Shown piece by piece: positions 23,199-34,900 of a stretch of 64,000 nt of DNA (positions are counted from its first letter, which is position 1; the number at the start of each line of letters is the position of its first letter). Both the position numbers and the translations under genes were made by a program. Origin of the DNA: Beverwykella pulmonaria (taxonomy: Eukaryota > Ascomycota > Dothideomycetes > Pleosporales > Melanommataceae); contig BCHH01000009.1 in NCBI GenBank assembly GCA_001599595.1, positions 917,859 to 981,858 of the forward strand. Direction: 5' to 3'. The notes under the pieces were generated by a model. That model was not told where the DNA came from and made no database searches. It saw only the letters and a program-made list of their open reading frames with translations.

Positions 23199-23997
23199 CA
23201 ACGCGGCCATCCGTACGTAACGGAGTAGTTTTGAGGCTGTACGGTGTACTGTACTGTTCAAGCTGCTTGTAAGTACTAACTGTACTGAGTAGACGAAGGA
23301 GGGTAACTAGCAGTACACCGTAACGGGTGAATTGATAGATTGTACGGTACTGTACGGAGTATAACAGACCGTTTACGGAGTATCTAACCTAATTGGGAAG
23401 GGTAGTAGGGACAGAGGTGAATTGATCCTCCTCCTGAGTCGTACTTCTCACTGTTTTGATGTACTCTGCTAGCTCAGTTAACTCGCTGCTTACTACCTTA
23501 TTACGTAGCCAGTTCTTCTGCAACTATATAGCCTCAATCGTCGCGTGTGAGAGGCAGTTCCTATCAATTGTGACGGTTCGTTTAGCGTGTGAGAAGCACC
23601 TCTCGCACTCACACGAGGTTTCTGGGATAGTAAAGATATCAAGGGCCACCTTATAGAGCGTCGGGTAGAGGACTCGGCCTCGCTGCTGCCACCACTGACG
23701 CGTGCTCTCGAGCTTCCTGCTCGGGGCCAGATGACGGTGTTATGGAGTTTCTTAGCAAATTGCTAACAAAACGCGTAGGATCGGCATAACCTGCATTAAT
23801 TTCCGACTACTCTAAGACCTCTCTGCGCCCTCTGCACCTCCTGCAGCCAAAATCTATACAAACTACAGTAAACGGCTAGTAATAGGGCCTCACATACAGT
23901 TACTGTACTGACACCCGCCTCCGTACTTACTAACCGGTACTAAATTCGATGTACTGCAGTACTGTATGGCCGGGTGTACTGACGGATGGCCGCGTTG
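23199..23997. mobile_element. 799-bp hAT-superfamily element with 16-bp TIRs and 8-bp target duplication
   Basis: Ends are CAACGCGGCCATCCGT (23199-23214) and its exact reverse complement (23982-23997). The flanking octamer TCGCCATG is present at 23191-23198 and again at 23998-24005. An 8-bp duplication with short TIRs beginning CA is the hAT hallmark. Inside, on the minus strand, lies a fragment of a hAT transposase C-terminus. The element is much shorter than an autonomous copy, so it is an internally deleted, non-autonomous derivative. Perfect TIRs and duplication suggest a fairly recent insertion. Confidence 0.93.
23389..23730 (-). pseudogene. hAT transposase C-terminal dimerisation domain fragment
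   Basis: The minus frame encodes RQWWQQRGRVLYPTLYKVAL, DIFTIPETSCECERCFSHAK and RTVTIDRNCLSHATIEAI, then TAG at 23524-23526, then LQKNWLRNKVVSSELTELA, ending with TAG at 23389. The order W..YPxLxxxAxDIxxIPxTSxxxERxFS...L(x)xxTIExLxxxxxWL is that of the hAT dimerisation region (Dimer_Tnp_hAT). The internal TAG replaces the Q expected in 'QLQKNW', again a CAG-to-TAG change. The DDE catalytic core is missing. Confidence 0.85.
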
Positions 23998-24171
23998 TCG
24001 CCATGAATCCAAGCTTCTAACCATCGCCTGAGGTGAATTTGGCAAACTACGGCGCAATAGTTACTATATAAGACGTTGCGTAAGGAGCTCAACTAGAGGT
24101 TCTATAGCTTGTCGCCAGGGGTATACCGGTAGTTTGTGCGCCAGGGATATAGTGTTTGCGCCAAGGGGTAT

Positions 24172-24394
24172 AGCTTGTCGTTCAGAGGGTCTGTGTTGTT
24201 AAATACAGTTACTTGTTAAGCTTGTCATTCGGAGGATACTATGTTGTAGAATACGGTTACTTGTCGAGCTTGTCGTTTGGAGTACCGCGTTATAGAATAC
24301 AGCTACTTGCCAAGCCTGTCGTTCGGAGGGTACTGCATCGTAGAATACGGTTACTTGTCAAGCTCGTCGTTCGAAGGGTACTGTAGAATACGGT
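24172..24394. repeat. Minisatellite, about five units of 46-48 bp
   Basis: Units start with AGCTTGTCGTTC or close variants at 24172, 24219, 24267, 24313 and 24361. Each contains a GAATACGGTTACTTGTC-type segment. Units differ at several bases, so the array is old. The last unit is shortened. Confidence 0.8.
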
Positions 24395-25434
24395 ACCCCT
24401 TGATAGTGCCATTCCGTGACAGATCGCAGATTTATGAGGCCAAATTAATAGCTGCAACCCTATATGCCCTCGGAGTCAAATCGCGTGAATGTCTAATAAG
24501 AGTTTCACTACGGCGACTACCAAATTTCCTCATGCGCTCCGCAGAGAATTTCCCAATCCGGTATGTAATCAACTCTCATTGGCTAGGGAGTTTGTGGAGT
24601 TTCCTTAGCCTTGGTCTAAGAGTTGCCGGGAGTCTTTAGTGTGTCTTAGCGTTGCGCCAGGAAAATCCTCTGTGGGGGATGAAGATTTCCAGCCAAAACT
24701 CTATTTATTATGCCCAACACGCCACTTTTAGCAGATCTACATCAGGGAAGTTCGAACAGGCTCTACCTAACTATATTGCGCGCATCTTCGCGTCTGTTCC
24801 ATGTTTATTCTTTCCATCCTGCAGCCTGGATCGACAGACTGTCTCGGCAATGCTTGTCGTCTAAAGCATTCTAAACTCAACGACCCACAGTCACCTTGCT
24901 TACCAACGTTCGGCCCGCGGCAATCTCACTGCGAGGGAAGTGAACAAGGCCTTTCCCCTTAAAGATGTAAGTTCGGAATTGAAATGCAACATCTTCAATC
25001 ACGCTTCTAATTGAGAGCGCGCGTGCAGAACAATAAAGTCAGCCCAAGCGAATTTTTATCTCTCGAAAATGACGAATCACGCCATCTCTTCAAAGGCGCA
25101 TCGGAAGCGCTGACAGAAGAGCCTAAGAGCGACTGGGACTTAACCTGTTAAGTAACACAGCTATTATGGTCAACAATAAGGAATTGAGCCAACCTTTCTC
25201 GGTACTTTCGAAAAGTGGCAAGAAATTTCAGGCTTCAGTAACCATTCTCAAGTGCATTTCATTTATTGGTTTTTGCCTGGTCGAAAAAAGCTCAGACAAT
25301 CCCAATGTTTAGAACGGTTCAGGACGCCTCTGTGTATTAAGTCGCCGTGAAGACATAATGAAACTCCATCCAAGCCCTACATGTACATTGCTAGAGAAGA
25401 AAGATATTCCATACATGGACAGTTTAAACCATTT
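24395..25434. other. Gene-poor region, nothing recognised
   Basis: AT-rich DNA between the minisatellite and copy D of the dispersed repeat. Short open frames only, none with a recognisable domain. Confidence 0.5.
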
Positions 25435-25907
25435 GTGCGCTGTAGCGCTGAGCTACTTTGCCCGAATCCATCTCAGACAATGGCTGAAAGCTTGGATGCG
25501 TGGTGTAGGAAAAGGGTGGTGGTTCTTCCGTTAGCTGCTTGCTTCGTCATCATTTAACGCGACATATATATGTGCATCCGAACACCTCGTCCCATCATGG
25601 ATCATTATAACCAATCACCGAACATCATCATCGAACGATCGTCGGAACGGACACACCACCCTCACTATAACGAGACCATGAACATTATTTTATTTTTCAT
25701 CACACATCTCTTTTATTCCTTTGGTAGCTAGATATAACGAAAATGTAATAGTCTGCTGCCAAACCTCATTTTCTTTGTGAACTTCACCCGAGATCCTTCC
25801 TATCCTTTCTACCCCAGCGCATTGCTGCTTCGGACATCGCATGGCTGCGAGTCGCCCTCCTACCCTTATTATTTTTCCATATCACACACCTTTCTTCCAC
25901 CGCAATA
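25435..25907 (-). repeat. Dispersed repeat family, copy D (inverted, about 473 bp)
   Basis: Read on the minus strand it starts TATTGCGGTGGAAGAAAGG and contains GGCGACTCGCAGCCATGCG, CGAAGCAGCAATGC, TTTCGTTATATCTAGCTACC, CATATATATGTCGCG and GATGACGAAGCAAGCAGCT. It ends AGCGCTACAGCGCA. Compared with copy A it has extra sequence in the middle. Confidence 0.75.
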
Positions 25908-26247
25908 TACAGAGAAATTGCGTTTGAAGATAGCATACCGAGGTGATACAACTTGTTGAGTTGTGAATCGTGAATGGCAATAACGATGTGCATGCAAAAG
26001 AGAATCCTGACTAATGATGCGAGCTTTTTTGCCTTACCAGAGTCTGTCGCCTAACTGACAAGCTTTTCTCCAAGAATTTCCCAATTCGAGTACTCGTATC
26101 AAGCCCAGTTTGGGGTTTTTTGTTCATCTGGCGTAAATATTGGCAATTGTCTGCATAGCTCTATAGAGGTTTGGTAACAGACGGTAAATATAATTAAAGA
26201 TTATTATTATTTACTCAATGCTGCCTAGTAATAATTTCTTGCTTGTA

Positions 26248-27428
26248 TTAAATATGGGTGACCATAGCATATGCATTTCTAACTCTTTCAAACACGGTCC
26301 CATCTGGCCTACGCTCAACTTCAATGTCTTCTATACCTACTGCCGCAATGAACTGGCTTCCGCGCTCTGGTTGTGTGTACGAGGATGTTGAAGAAGAAGA
26401 AGATGATGATGATGACCCAAATAAACAACCGCATAAAAGAGCGCAAACAAGGACGAGTGGGAAGAAGATGAGAAACCTAACGATAGCCAAAAACCCCACA
26501 AGAAGGACTGGGTTCGAGAGAAGGCGACATCCAAAAGCTGCGACCAAAAGCCATGCACCAACGCCGATGAAGTCAGAAATGGGGTACTTGGCCGAGGTGT
26601 ACGTGCCGTAGTTGTTACTAATCTCTAACACAAAGATGGCTACAAACAGACCAATACTGATGAGTTGAATAACAGCGTCTAGGATGATGGGTAGCAAGGT
26701 CGTTTCGCTGAAGCCGGATGTCCGAGTGATAACGATCCCCATGGTGATAAAGCCAATAAGCACGGAAGTGACGAGGAGAGCACCAAGTGCAATCGCAATC
26801 TTCGACACAGTATTGTGTGGAGTTGAGGTGAGCCTCGAAAGTTGTTCATATTCAGAAGATGCGGCGGCCGGGTCCAGTTTCGTTATGTTAGAAATATCTT
26901 CATGAACTAGCTGAGCGAGATTAAATGAATTGGTAAAACGATGGCTACATTGGGTAGTGCCACCTCTTCCAAATCGACATGACCCTATATCTATTAGAAA
27001 AATATAAGGCATCGATAGAAATTCGCACCTGAAAGTCCAATACTATACGACTCCGGAACGTTGTAACAATTCTGGCAATCGCTTCCCATCATTAATGCAA
27101 GAGCAGGACCATCGGCTCTAATGAGCGCATATTTTACTTCAGATGAAGTGAGGCAGCCAGCAAGAACACAGATTGTTAAAGCGATGGTTGCTGCAAATGT
27201 TAACGAGTGAAATGAGCTTGCAAACAGGTCCCAATTACCGAAGTTGAAGACTAGGTACCACACATGTGATGCCCGGCAGCCGTAAAGATACTTTCGGGCC
27301 GACGCAGATATATTTTCTGATCTTGAGTTCTCAAGCTCATTGTATGCCGGGGGTAAATCTTGTGGAATGGGTATCGGCTTCTCTTGAGGCTCCGAAGTGT
27401 TGCCATCACCCTGAGGAGAAACCCACAT
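26248..27428 (-). CDS. Four-TM integral membrane protein, SUR7/PalI-like organisation
   Basis: Start at MWVSPQGDGNTSEPQE (27428). A cytosolic Pro-rich N-terminus leads to a TM that becomes continuous only by splicing out a GTAATTGG...ATTTGCAG intron, giving WYLVFNFATIALTICVLAG. The ectodomain carries CQNCYNV and, after a second intron, DIGSCRFGRGGTTQCSHRF. Three more TMs follow: IAIALGALLVTSVLIGFITM, LDAVIQLISIGLFVAIFV and a bipartite hydrophobic block near WLLVAAFG...FLIFFPLVLVC. A poly-Ser run and a hydrophilic C-terminus end the protein. One TM, a Cys-containing loop, then three TMs is the SUR7/PalI layout (eisosome or pH-sensing membrane proteins). Sequence identity to them is not evident, so this is a topology call only. 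Confidence 0.65.
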
Positions 27429-28987
27429 ACTATCGCGAGTTGCTATTGATGTTTGATTGATGTCTTGCACGCTGCAGGAAATTACTATAACAGTGCTGTG
27501 GAAAACAATGATGACAAAATGAGGGAGCTGAGTAAGATGCTTGCAATGGCTAAGGTGAAAAAAATAAGGAAAGGAACGAAGACTAATAAGTCGAGGCTGG
27601 AAAAGGTCACCGAATGCTCCACACTAAAGGTATAAGACGAACCTCTATGTACTTTTGTACCACGGTGCAGAAGTCTTCTAGCTTGCGCGATTAAAATGTG
27701 TGGTACAAACATACTTTGAGAGTTCCTAACGCCTTTTATTGTAGCAAAGGGGGTCTCGCTGAATGCGGAGAATATCCACGAAAGAGCCAAACAAGGAAAC
27801 GAAGGGGCCCTCCATAAACTGTCAGCCTGCCACTGCACGTTAAGCTCGTCCAATATGTGGCGTGCTGCGTGGGATGAGGCTTGAGTTGAGACCCACGCCT
27901 TCGCTTCGCCTAGCTGTTGAGGGTAGTGGAAGAGGAGTGAGTAAAAGAACAAAGCTCAAGGCAGCTGAAATAATTTACGACGTACCTATCGTGGGGGAAT
28001 GGTTTTCGCAGATTAGAAAGTCACAGTAACAAAGAGTATCTACCCAATATGCCATATATTTTATAAAATAGCGTAGTAGTGACGTTATATTTCAAGTCAT
28101 ATGGATTGCTCCATTCATGGCTAGGCTGCCAAGCACCTCATCCACTTCAGTTCTCGCAACGAGATATCCCAGCCTCATCACATCCACCTCATGTGAGCTC
28201 ATCTCATCAAGCCTCTCACGCGACGCTTGATCAACGATTTGGATCACCCACCAGTTGTCCCTTTCAGCGTTGTATTTTAGATAGAATCTCCAGCTTCGTC
28301 TCGGTGCGGATCAACACACCTCACTGATCGCTAGAGAAGCTCCACTCTCTCTACTCCGATAGGCCTGTCTTGCCAAGCTCACGCACAAGCTTCAAGGCAA
28401 GCTGAATGCTCACGGGGCCTATCACGAGCCTGAGTACGAGCCTGAGCCTCTCGGACAATCACGTGAGGCGAGACGAGTTCTGGCGACCAATACAAGCGTT
28501 CCAAAACCAAACTACCTACTTCTTGCAGGCCGGTGTGGTGAATAGATATCTTTTAAATGCAAAGTTACCAAGTATAATATAATTTTTTTTTCTCGCTTTT
28601 TACGTTAAAAAAAGTAGTTCCAATGCTAACAAAGCTCTAACCAATAAACTTCCTTTTTAAACAATCAATAATTTTGAGGGGAACGCTAGTAGGGAACAGA
28701 AGGAATGGGTGAATCAGGGGTGAATAGGCTCGATTCATCAGAGATTAGACGTATTCCTGAGGATACGCAGAGGACTCGGAGAAACTATATACGTGATGCA
28801 CTACGTTACCAGCACGCAAACGACCCCTCGGAGGCCCTTCGGGAAATAGAAGTATCCCTAATAGATATCCAATATAAATACACTTGGTCCCGATGCCCTT
28901 TTAAGCAATATAATTGCTCTAACCTGTATGTTTATGGAAACGATAGTACTACTACTTGAACAAAAATACTCATCCTGCTATAGTCAC
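27429..28987. other. Intergenic region, no supported gene
   Basis: A 155-codon minus-strand frame (27485-27952) contains hydrophobic stretches but no domain. A small plus-strand frame at 28705-28959 is hydrophilic and unrecognised. Around 28540-28680 the DNA is very AT-rich. The stretch near 28987 should carry the PKS 3'-UTR and terminator. Confidence 0.45.
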
Positions 28988-31900
28988 TTATACACGTCTT
29001 GACAACCACTCATACGCCCTTTGAATCTCCTCCCAGCCTTTATCCGAGAACGTATCGAAGAGATGATCCAGGCCTTCCAAGACCTCGATGCCACTCTCCA
29101 CGCCACGCGCCTGCAGCGCATCGACGATATTCTGGCTGTGCTCCCAGGGAATAAAATCATCGGCAGTACCATGAATCAAGAACGTCGGCGTACGGTAATT
29201 GCCACGAGTAATCTGGGCCATAGGGGAGATTGATACGATGCGGTCGTTTGATGGAATCGGCATGTTCATTGCTGACTCGACTGACTGGCCAGTTTTGCGA
29301 AGACGGGATTTTGAAGGGAGGCCGTTGAGGAGCAGGGGGAGATGCTGCGCTCGCCAATTCATGTGCAGGACGAAGCGCCAGCGGGGGTCGTCGAGAGACA
29401 TCAGCATGCCGGGATAGTTGATGTTGGTTGAGGGATAGTAGGATGCAATCTGGATAATGTTAGTTGAGAGAAAGTGGGGTGAAGGGAGGAGTCTTACTGG
29501 TTCTTCTCGGACACCTTCGAAGAGGTCGTATGGTGTGTCTGGGGTTTGCGCACCAGGGGAGGGATGAATGGGGCGTTGCCACCCTAGAAGGCGTTTGTTA
29601 GCAGAAGGAATGGAAGGCGATAGGGAAGGAGACTTACATTCAGACTCGTAATCTGTGGGGCAGTAGAACGCCAAAATAGCGTCAGGTGGCTGAATGCCCT
29701 TCTGTCGGGTAGTGAACGCAGTGGTCATGGCCAAGTGCCCACCAGTCGACCATCCAACCATGACGACTTTGTCACCATTGACTTGTAGTCCAGGGCAATT
29801 CAGCTTGATTAAGGGCAATTGGTGGCGCGCCCAAAGAACAGCGTCACAAACATCCGTCATAGGACCTTCGAGGATATTTACTTCAGGGCAGAGACGGTAC
29901 TCGACACTAACGGGGAGAAATCCATGATCAATGAGAAGCCTGACTTGCTTTGGATCTACTTCCTTGCGCGTGAGCATTACATGGCCTCCACCGTGAACCA
30001 GAAGGGCGATTGGACGTTTGGCGGCTGTGACCTTGTCAAATGAGGGGAAGAGGATGTCGGCCTTTAGCTCTAGATTCCCAACGCGTTTCCAAGTCACAGT
30101 CTGAATGAGAGCTTCAGACTCCCTTTTCCTCGAGATTCGACGAATTTTGAAAAGATTGCTCTCCGGCTCAGCAGCGAATGCCGTGATGATGCGTAGTGTT
30201 TGCGACTCCTGAGACGCGCCGTCGGTCCAGGTCACGTGGCGGAAGCCAGCGGTGCGCATGCTGCTGTCCCAAAACCACTGGTCGGCAAGCACGTGCTTAC
30301 GGCCGTCGGCAAAGAGCCACCAACCATTGAGAAGACCAAAGACTAAATCGAACCAAAAGATGTTGCGAGTGAACTCAACCACAGAGACGAAGCCGTCGGG
30401 TCGGAGCATCTTGCGCATGTTGGCTGTGGATTGGGTGAGGTTCTTGGTGGCGTGAATGCAGTTAGTGGAGAGCACGACATGATACTTGGCTATGTGCTGT
30501 GGCGAGGGTGGCTTCTCGATGTCAATGGTGGTGAACTCCATGTTAGTGCGACCAGAGAATCTCTTGCGTGCTGCATTGACTAAATCGCCTGATAGATCGG
30601 TGAAAGTGTACGTAAAATTGATGGCTGACTTAGTGAGAAAGTCCACGATGTAGTTCGTAGTTCCACCGGTTCCGCCACCAAGCTCCAGGATGTGGAATAC
30701 TCCATCTTCCCTTGGCTTGGACAAGGCCTTAACGAGGAAGTCTCCCAGTTGCTTAGTAACGGCATCGTACATAGGTCCATTTGCATACACCCTGGCTAGT
30801 AGTTCTCGGCTCTCCTTCACCCAAAACAACAATTTGATGGCGTCATCGGTGCCGTCGAGACACTCCGCTAGCTTTGAGCCGGTGATATGGAGAAGCTTGT
30901 GTTCATCGGCATGTTGAGGGAATCGATGGAGGAGGTCTTCGAGTATCACTGTAGATGCCGTCATATTAAGTGGCTTTTCGGTACGGACTATGTCCACGCC
31001 ATCGGACGACACTAAGCCACTGTCTTCAAGGATGGCATAGAGTTGCTTGACAAGCAGGTCGTGCTTGGGTAGGAAATCAAACGGTACTAAAGCCTCGCCT
31101 GCATTAATGAGCGATAGGTTGGTTCCAAGCTTTTGGAAAGCTTCCACGGTATAAGCGAGAACAAGTTTGGCTTGGGCCGGGTATACTACGGCCCAGAAAC
31201 CAGCGAAGCCTGATTTCCTGGCATAATCATCGTAGCTGTAGCGAACATCCTCAAAGGATTGTTGCGCATTACCGAGAACACCACTGTTAGCCTCAATTGA
31301 AGGCAACAAACTGCGTGGAGATGTCAAGCCAGTGGCCCTGGTACTGCGCAAGAGAGTAGGCTTGGGATGAGGTAGAGATTTGATAAGCAACCTCACCGAT
31401 TTGGGAGAAATAGGGGTGGATACGAGTGAGTCGAGCGATTCCGAACGGGATGTCATTGTGGTATCAGAGGAGGATCCAGAATACTCGCTGCTGGAAAGGT
31501 CTTCGCTACTCTCAGGGTCTGCTTCAGCATCACCACCACAACCTCTGGTAGTGAGGTAGTCGGCCAGAAGCTTGGGGGTGGCAAGCGTTTGCCAATCTTC
31601 GGCTGGGATCTCGAGCTTGAAGAAGTCTTGCACTTCAGTGAGGACTTCCATAATCATGAGGGAATCAATGCCCAGGTCATCAAGGGTAGAGTCATCTTTG
31701 ACATCCGTCTCGGGAATTTCGGCAACCTTTCCGAGAACTTTGCGGACATTAGCAGCTACATTATTCCTGTTGGACGCCAATGGCTTCCTGGTGTGGTAGG
31801 GTCTCGGCCGTCGTAATTTGCGTTCCTTCCTGACGTGGGCGACTTTGGCTTCAGGAACGGAGAGAGCCTGGCTCATTGTCGGAGGCTCCACAGGCTGAAC

Positions 31901-34900
31901 GGCTGGAGTGATTGCGGTCTGGCCATTATTTGCTCGAGAGAGTACCCTGGCGAGCGAAGCTATGGATACCTGAGTGAAGTGGGCTCCGAGACCGACGAGC
32001 ACCAAGTTCTTTGTCTTGATATCGAAGACAAAGATGTCGTTCACGATTTCTTTTTCGCCGATGGGTGTAAAAGTGGAATAAACGATCCATGCGCGAGACG
32101 CCATGGACACGAAGGAAGGATGCATGTGAATGGAGTCCACTTTAGTGCAAACGAATACCTCTCCCTCACCGACGTCGGTTAAACTGTTGACATGAAGGCC
32201 GGCTACTTGGAAAAAGTTGTCCATAGCCACAGGCATGGTGAGCGTGTTGGCGAGGGCGGGAATATTCGAGTCGGGAAGCATAACAGAACCGGCAACTTGT
32301 CGGTCCTTCGAAAAGACAGCGCGCATCCCTTTGTAGTATGGTGCATACGTGACGACCTTCTCAAAGACCTTGTAGATCATGGAGCCCTGAATAGCCTCGA
32401 CATCCACATCATCGCGCAGTTCTGTGTACCGCTTGTACGAGATCAAGCGCTCATAGTGCGAGAAGTAGGAGACAAGTTTGGATCTTGGAGAAAGGGTGAG
32501 GGACCCTGTTGCATGCGAAAGCGCTTTCTGTGATGCTGGTGAGTCGCGCAGTTGGCTCGTAAACTCAAACGCCCAAGCTGGAGCCTTAGAGCTACCCACC
32601 CGCTCAAGTGTAAGGGTAATCATGCGATCAGCGGCGAGTCCCAGGGGCGCTTTGATCTCTAGGTCTTCCAGGGTGGGGAAGAAGGGAGCATCGTCTGGCG
32701 GACCCAGAATTGTGGCAGCGCGAGATGCGAGCTCAACATACAAGGGAGCAGGGCAGAGTGGCTCTGCAAGAACAGCGTGCCCTTTGACATAACATTCATA
32801 CTCCGTGCTGCGAGGGTCGATAGAGAATTCCGCCTTCCGCCTGTCCAAGTTTAGGTATTGGGAGAAGGCAAGGAAGACGGGCTCCACTAGAGTGGAAGGA
32901 GACGTGGTAGTCGTAATGACTGGGTTCTCCTCGCCACTGTCCTTCCACTCTAGCCAATGTCGCGACTTCTCGAACTGATACGGCGGCAAGTTGATGTTTG
33001 TATACTCAGCGCGTTGTTGGCGATGAAAGGGCCAGAACTGAACTGAGTAGCCGGCCTTCCACAAGGAGGCAGTGGTGTCGGACAAGCAAGCGCACGCATT
33101 GCTCCTGAGTGACATGGGAAAGAATGCATCACCGGCTGTAACGTTGCTAGTCAAAGCACGACGAGCCATTGCGATGATGGAAGAGTTGGAACCTGCTTCA
33201 AACCATGTGCAAGGTCCAAGACGCCTAGAGAGCCTTTGCACTGCCTGCCCGAAGTACACAGCTGTGCGGGTGTGGTCTATAATTAATTGCGCCGATGGGA
33301 GTGTCCAGCTCGTACCGTCAGAACACGTTTCAAACGCGATCTTTGGTGTGCTGAAACTAAGAGATTCCGCCAACTTTCTCAAGCCAGGAAGCAAAGGCTC
33401 GGTGAGACGAGAGTGAAAACCGTGAGTGACTTGAAGGCGCTTCGACTTGATATTGGAGGAAGACAAGACGGCTTCAACAGAGTCGATAGCGACCGAAGTG
33501 CCAACCAATACATGGCTAGTAGGTCCATTGTAGCAGGCGATTTCAACCTCTTGACCCAAAGCATTGACGGAAGAAATGATTTTCAACACAGTCTTCATAT
33601 CGGACTCGAGGGAAATCATAGACCCATACTCCGAGCCCCAGTGTGTTTGCATAAGCGATGCACGACCGCAAACAAGCTTCAACCCGTCGTTGAGACTGAG
33701 GCTGCCAGACACACAGAGCGCGGTGAGCTGTCCAAAGCTATGCCCAATTATAGCTTCCACCTTCAAGCCTGACTCAATCCACGCTTTGGCAGAAGCATAT
33801 TGGAAGGAGAAGAGCATACTGTGCAGATGGACCACATCTTTCACGGAAGCCGTTTCGAAGATGCCTGGGTACAAGCTTGGAAGCCCTGAAGCTAGCAGGA
33901 GGGTATCGCATCTATCTAGATGGTGGCGAAGGATCCAAGAGCTCTCATAGAGTTTTCGGTCAAGACCGATGAAGTCAGAGACCTGTCCACCGAAGCACAG
34001 AACTACCGGCTTGGTCCTCGTCGAATCGACTTCGGTAACCATGGAGGTCGAGCCCGAGGTCACTATCTTGAGAACCTCCAGAAGTTGAGCGGGACCCGGG
34101 AAGCTGACGGACAGCACAAACGGTAATGTACGGTTCAGCTTATTAGCGAGGTTGAAAGCAAAACTTCCGAAGGCGTTGCTCTCTGAAGAAGAAAGCACGT
34201 TTTGGAGTTGGGTCAACAATGCTGCCGAGTACGCGACTAAACTCTTCATGGAATAAGCAGAGATATAAATAGGATACTTTGGTAAATACGTCGGGTTGAG
34301 AAATCGTGAATGCTCTTGCAGAACCGTGGAGGTCGGGGGTGCATCGCGCACAATCATGGCAGCATTGCTCCCAGCTGCGCCATAATTGTTGACGCAAGCT
34401 ACTCTAGACGGAGAATCCCAAGGAACGGTAGAGGTTGGGATGATAAAATCGCGGGCACCCAGAGCAGCAATCCTGGGGTTGAGGGTGCTAAAGTTGGCTT
34501 GCAAAGGAATCATCTTTTTCTGCAGCATAAGAAGGACTTTAATGAGAGCTGCGACACCAGCGGCGCCTTCAAGATGACCGATGTTGCCCTTTACTGAGGC
34601 AATGTGAAGGGGAACGCTGCGAGGAAAGCTGGCAAAAACTTTGCTGATGCTGTCAAACTCAATAGGATCGCCAACGGGGGTGCCTGGTCACGTGAGCCAT
34701 GAAGTTCAAAATCAGGAATAAGACAAGACAAACCAGTGCCGTGCGCCTCAACAAAGTTGATGTCCCGCGGATGAAGCTCTGCGGAATGGGTTACCTTCGT
34801 ATAAAGGTCTTGCTGAGACTCCGTATGGGGAACTGTGATATAGGTGCAGTTGCGGTTCTGGTTCACAGACGACCCAGCGATTACACCGATGACGTTGTCT

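Larger units (their letters stand above)
22854..24060 (+). repeat. Dispersed repeat family, copy C, split by a hAT insertion
   Basis: The first part (to 23198) carries GGCTCGCAGCCATGCGATG, the TATATATA tract and GATGATGAAGCAAGC. The last part resumes at 24006 with AATCCAAGCTTCTAACCATC and ends CTACGGCGCAATA, as in copy A. The 799 bases in between are a hAT element with its own target duplication, so the repeat is older than the hAT insertion. Confidence 0.7.

Noticed and set aside
24277..24639. 120-codon plus-strand frame over the minisatellite
   Set aside because: The repeated peptide pattern is only the translation of the 47-bp units.
27485..27952. 155-codon minus-strand frame upstream of the four-TM gene
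   Set aside because: Hydrophobic runs but no family match and no splice connection to the downstream gene.
28705..28959. 84-codon plus-strand frame before the PKS 3' end
   Set aside because: Hydrophilic, unrecognised, in AT-rich DNA; no start context or partner exon.
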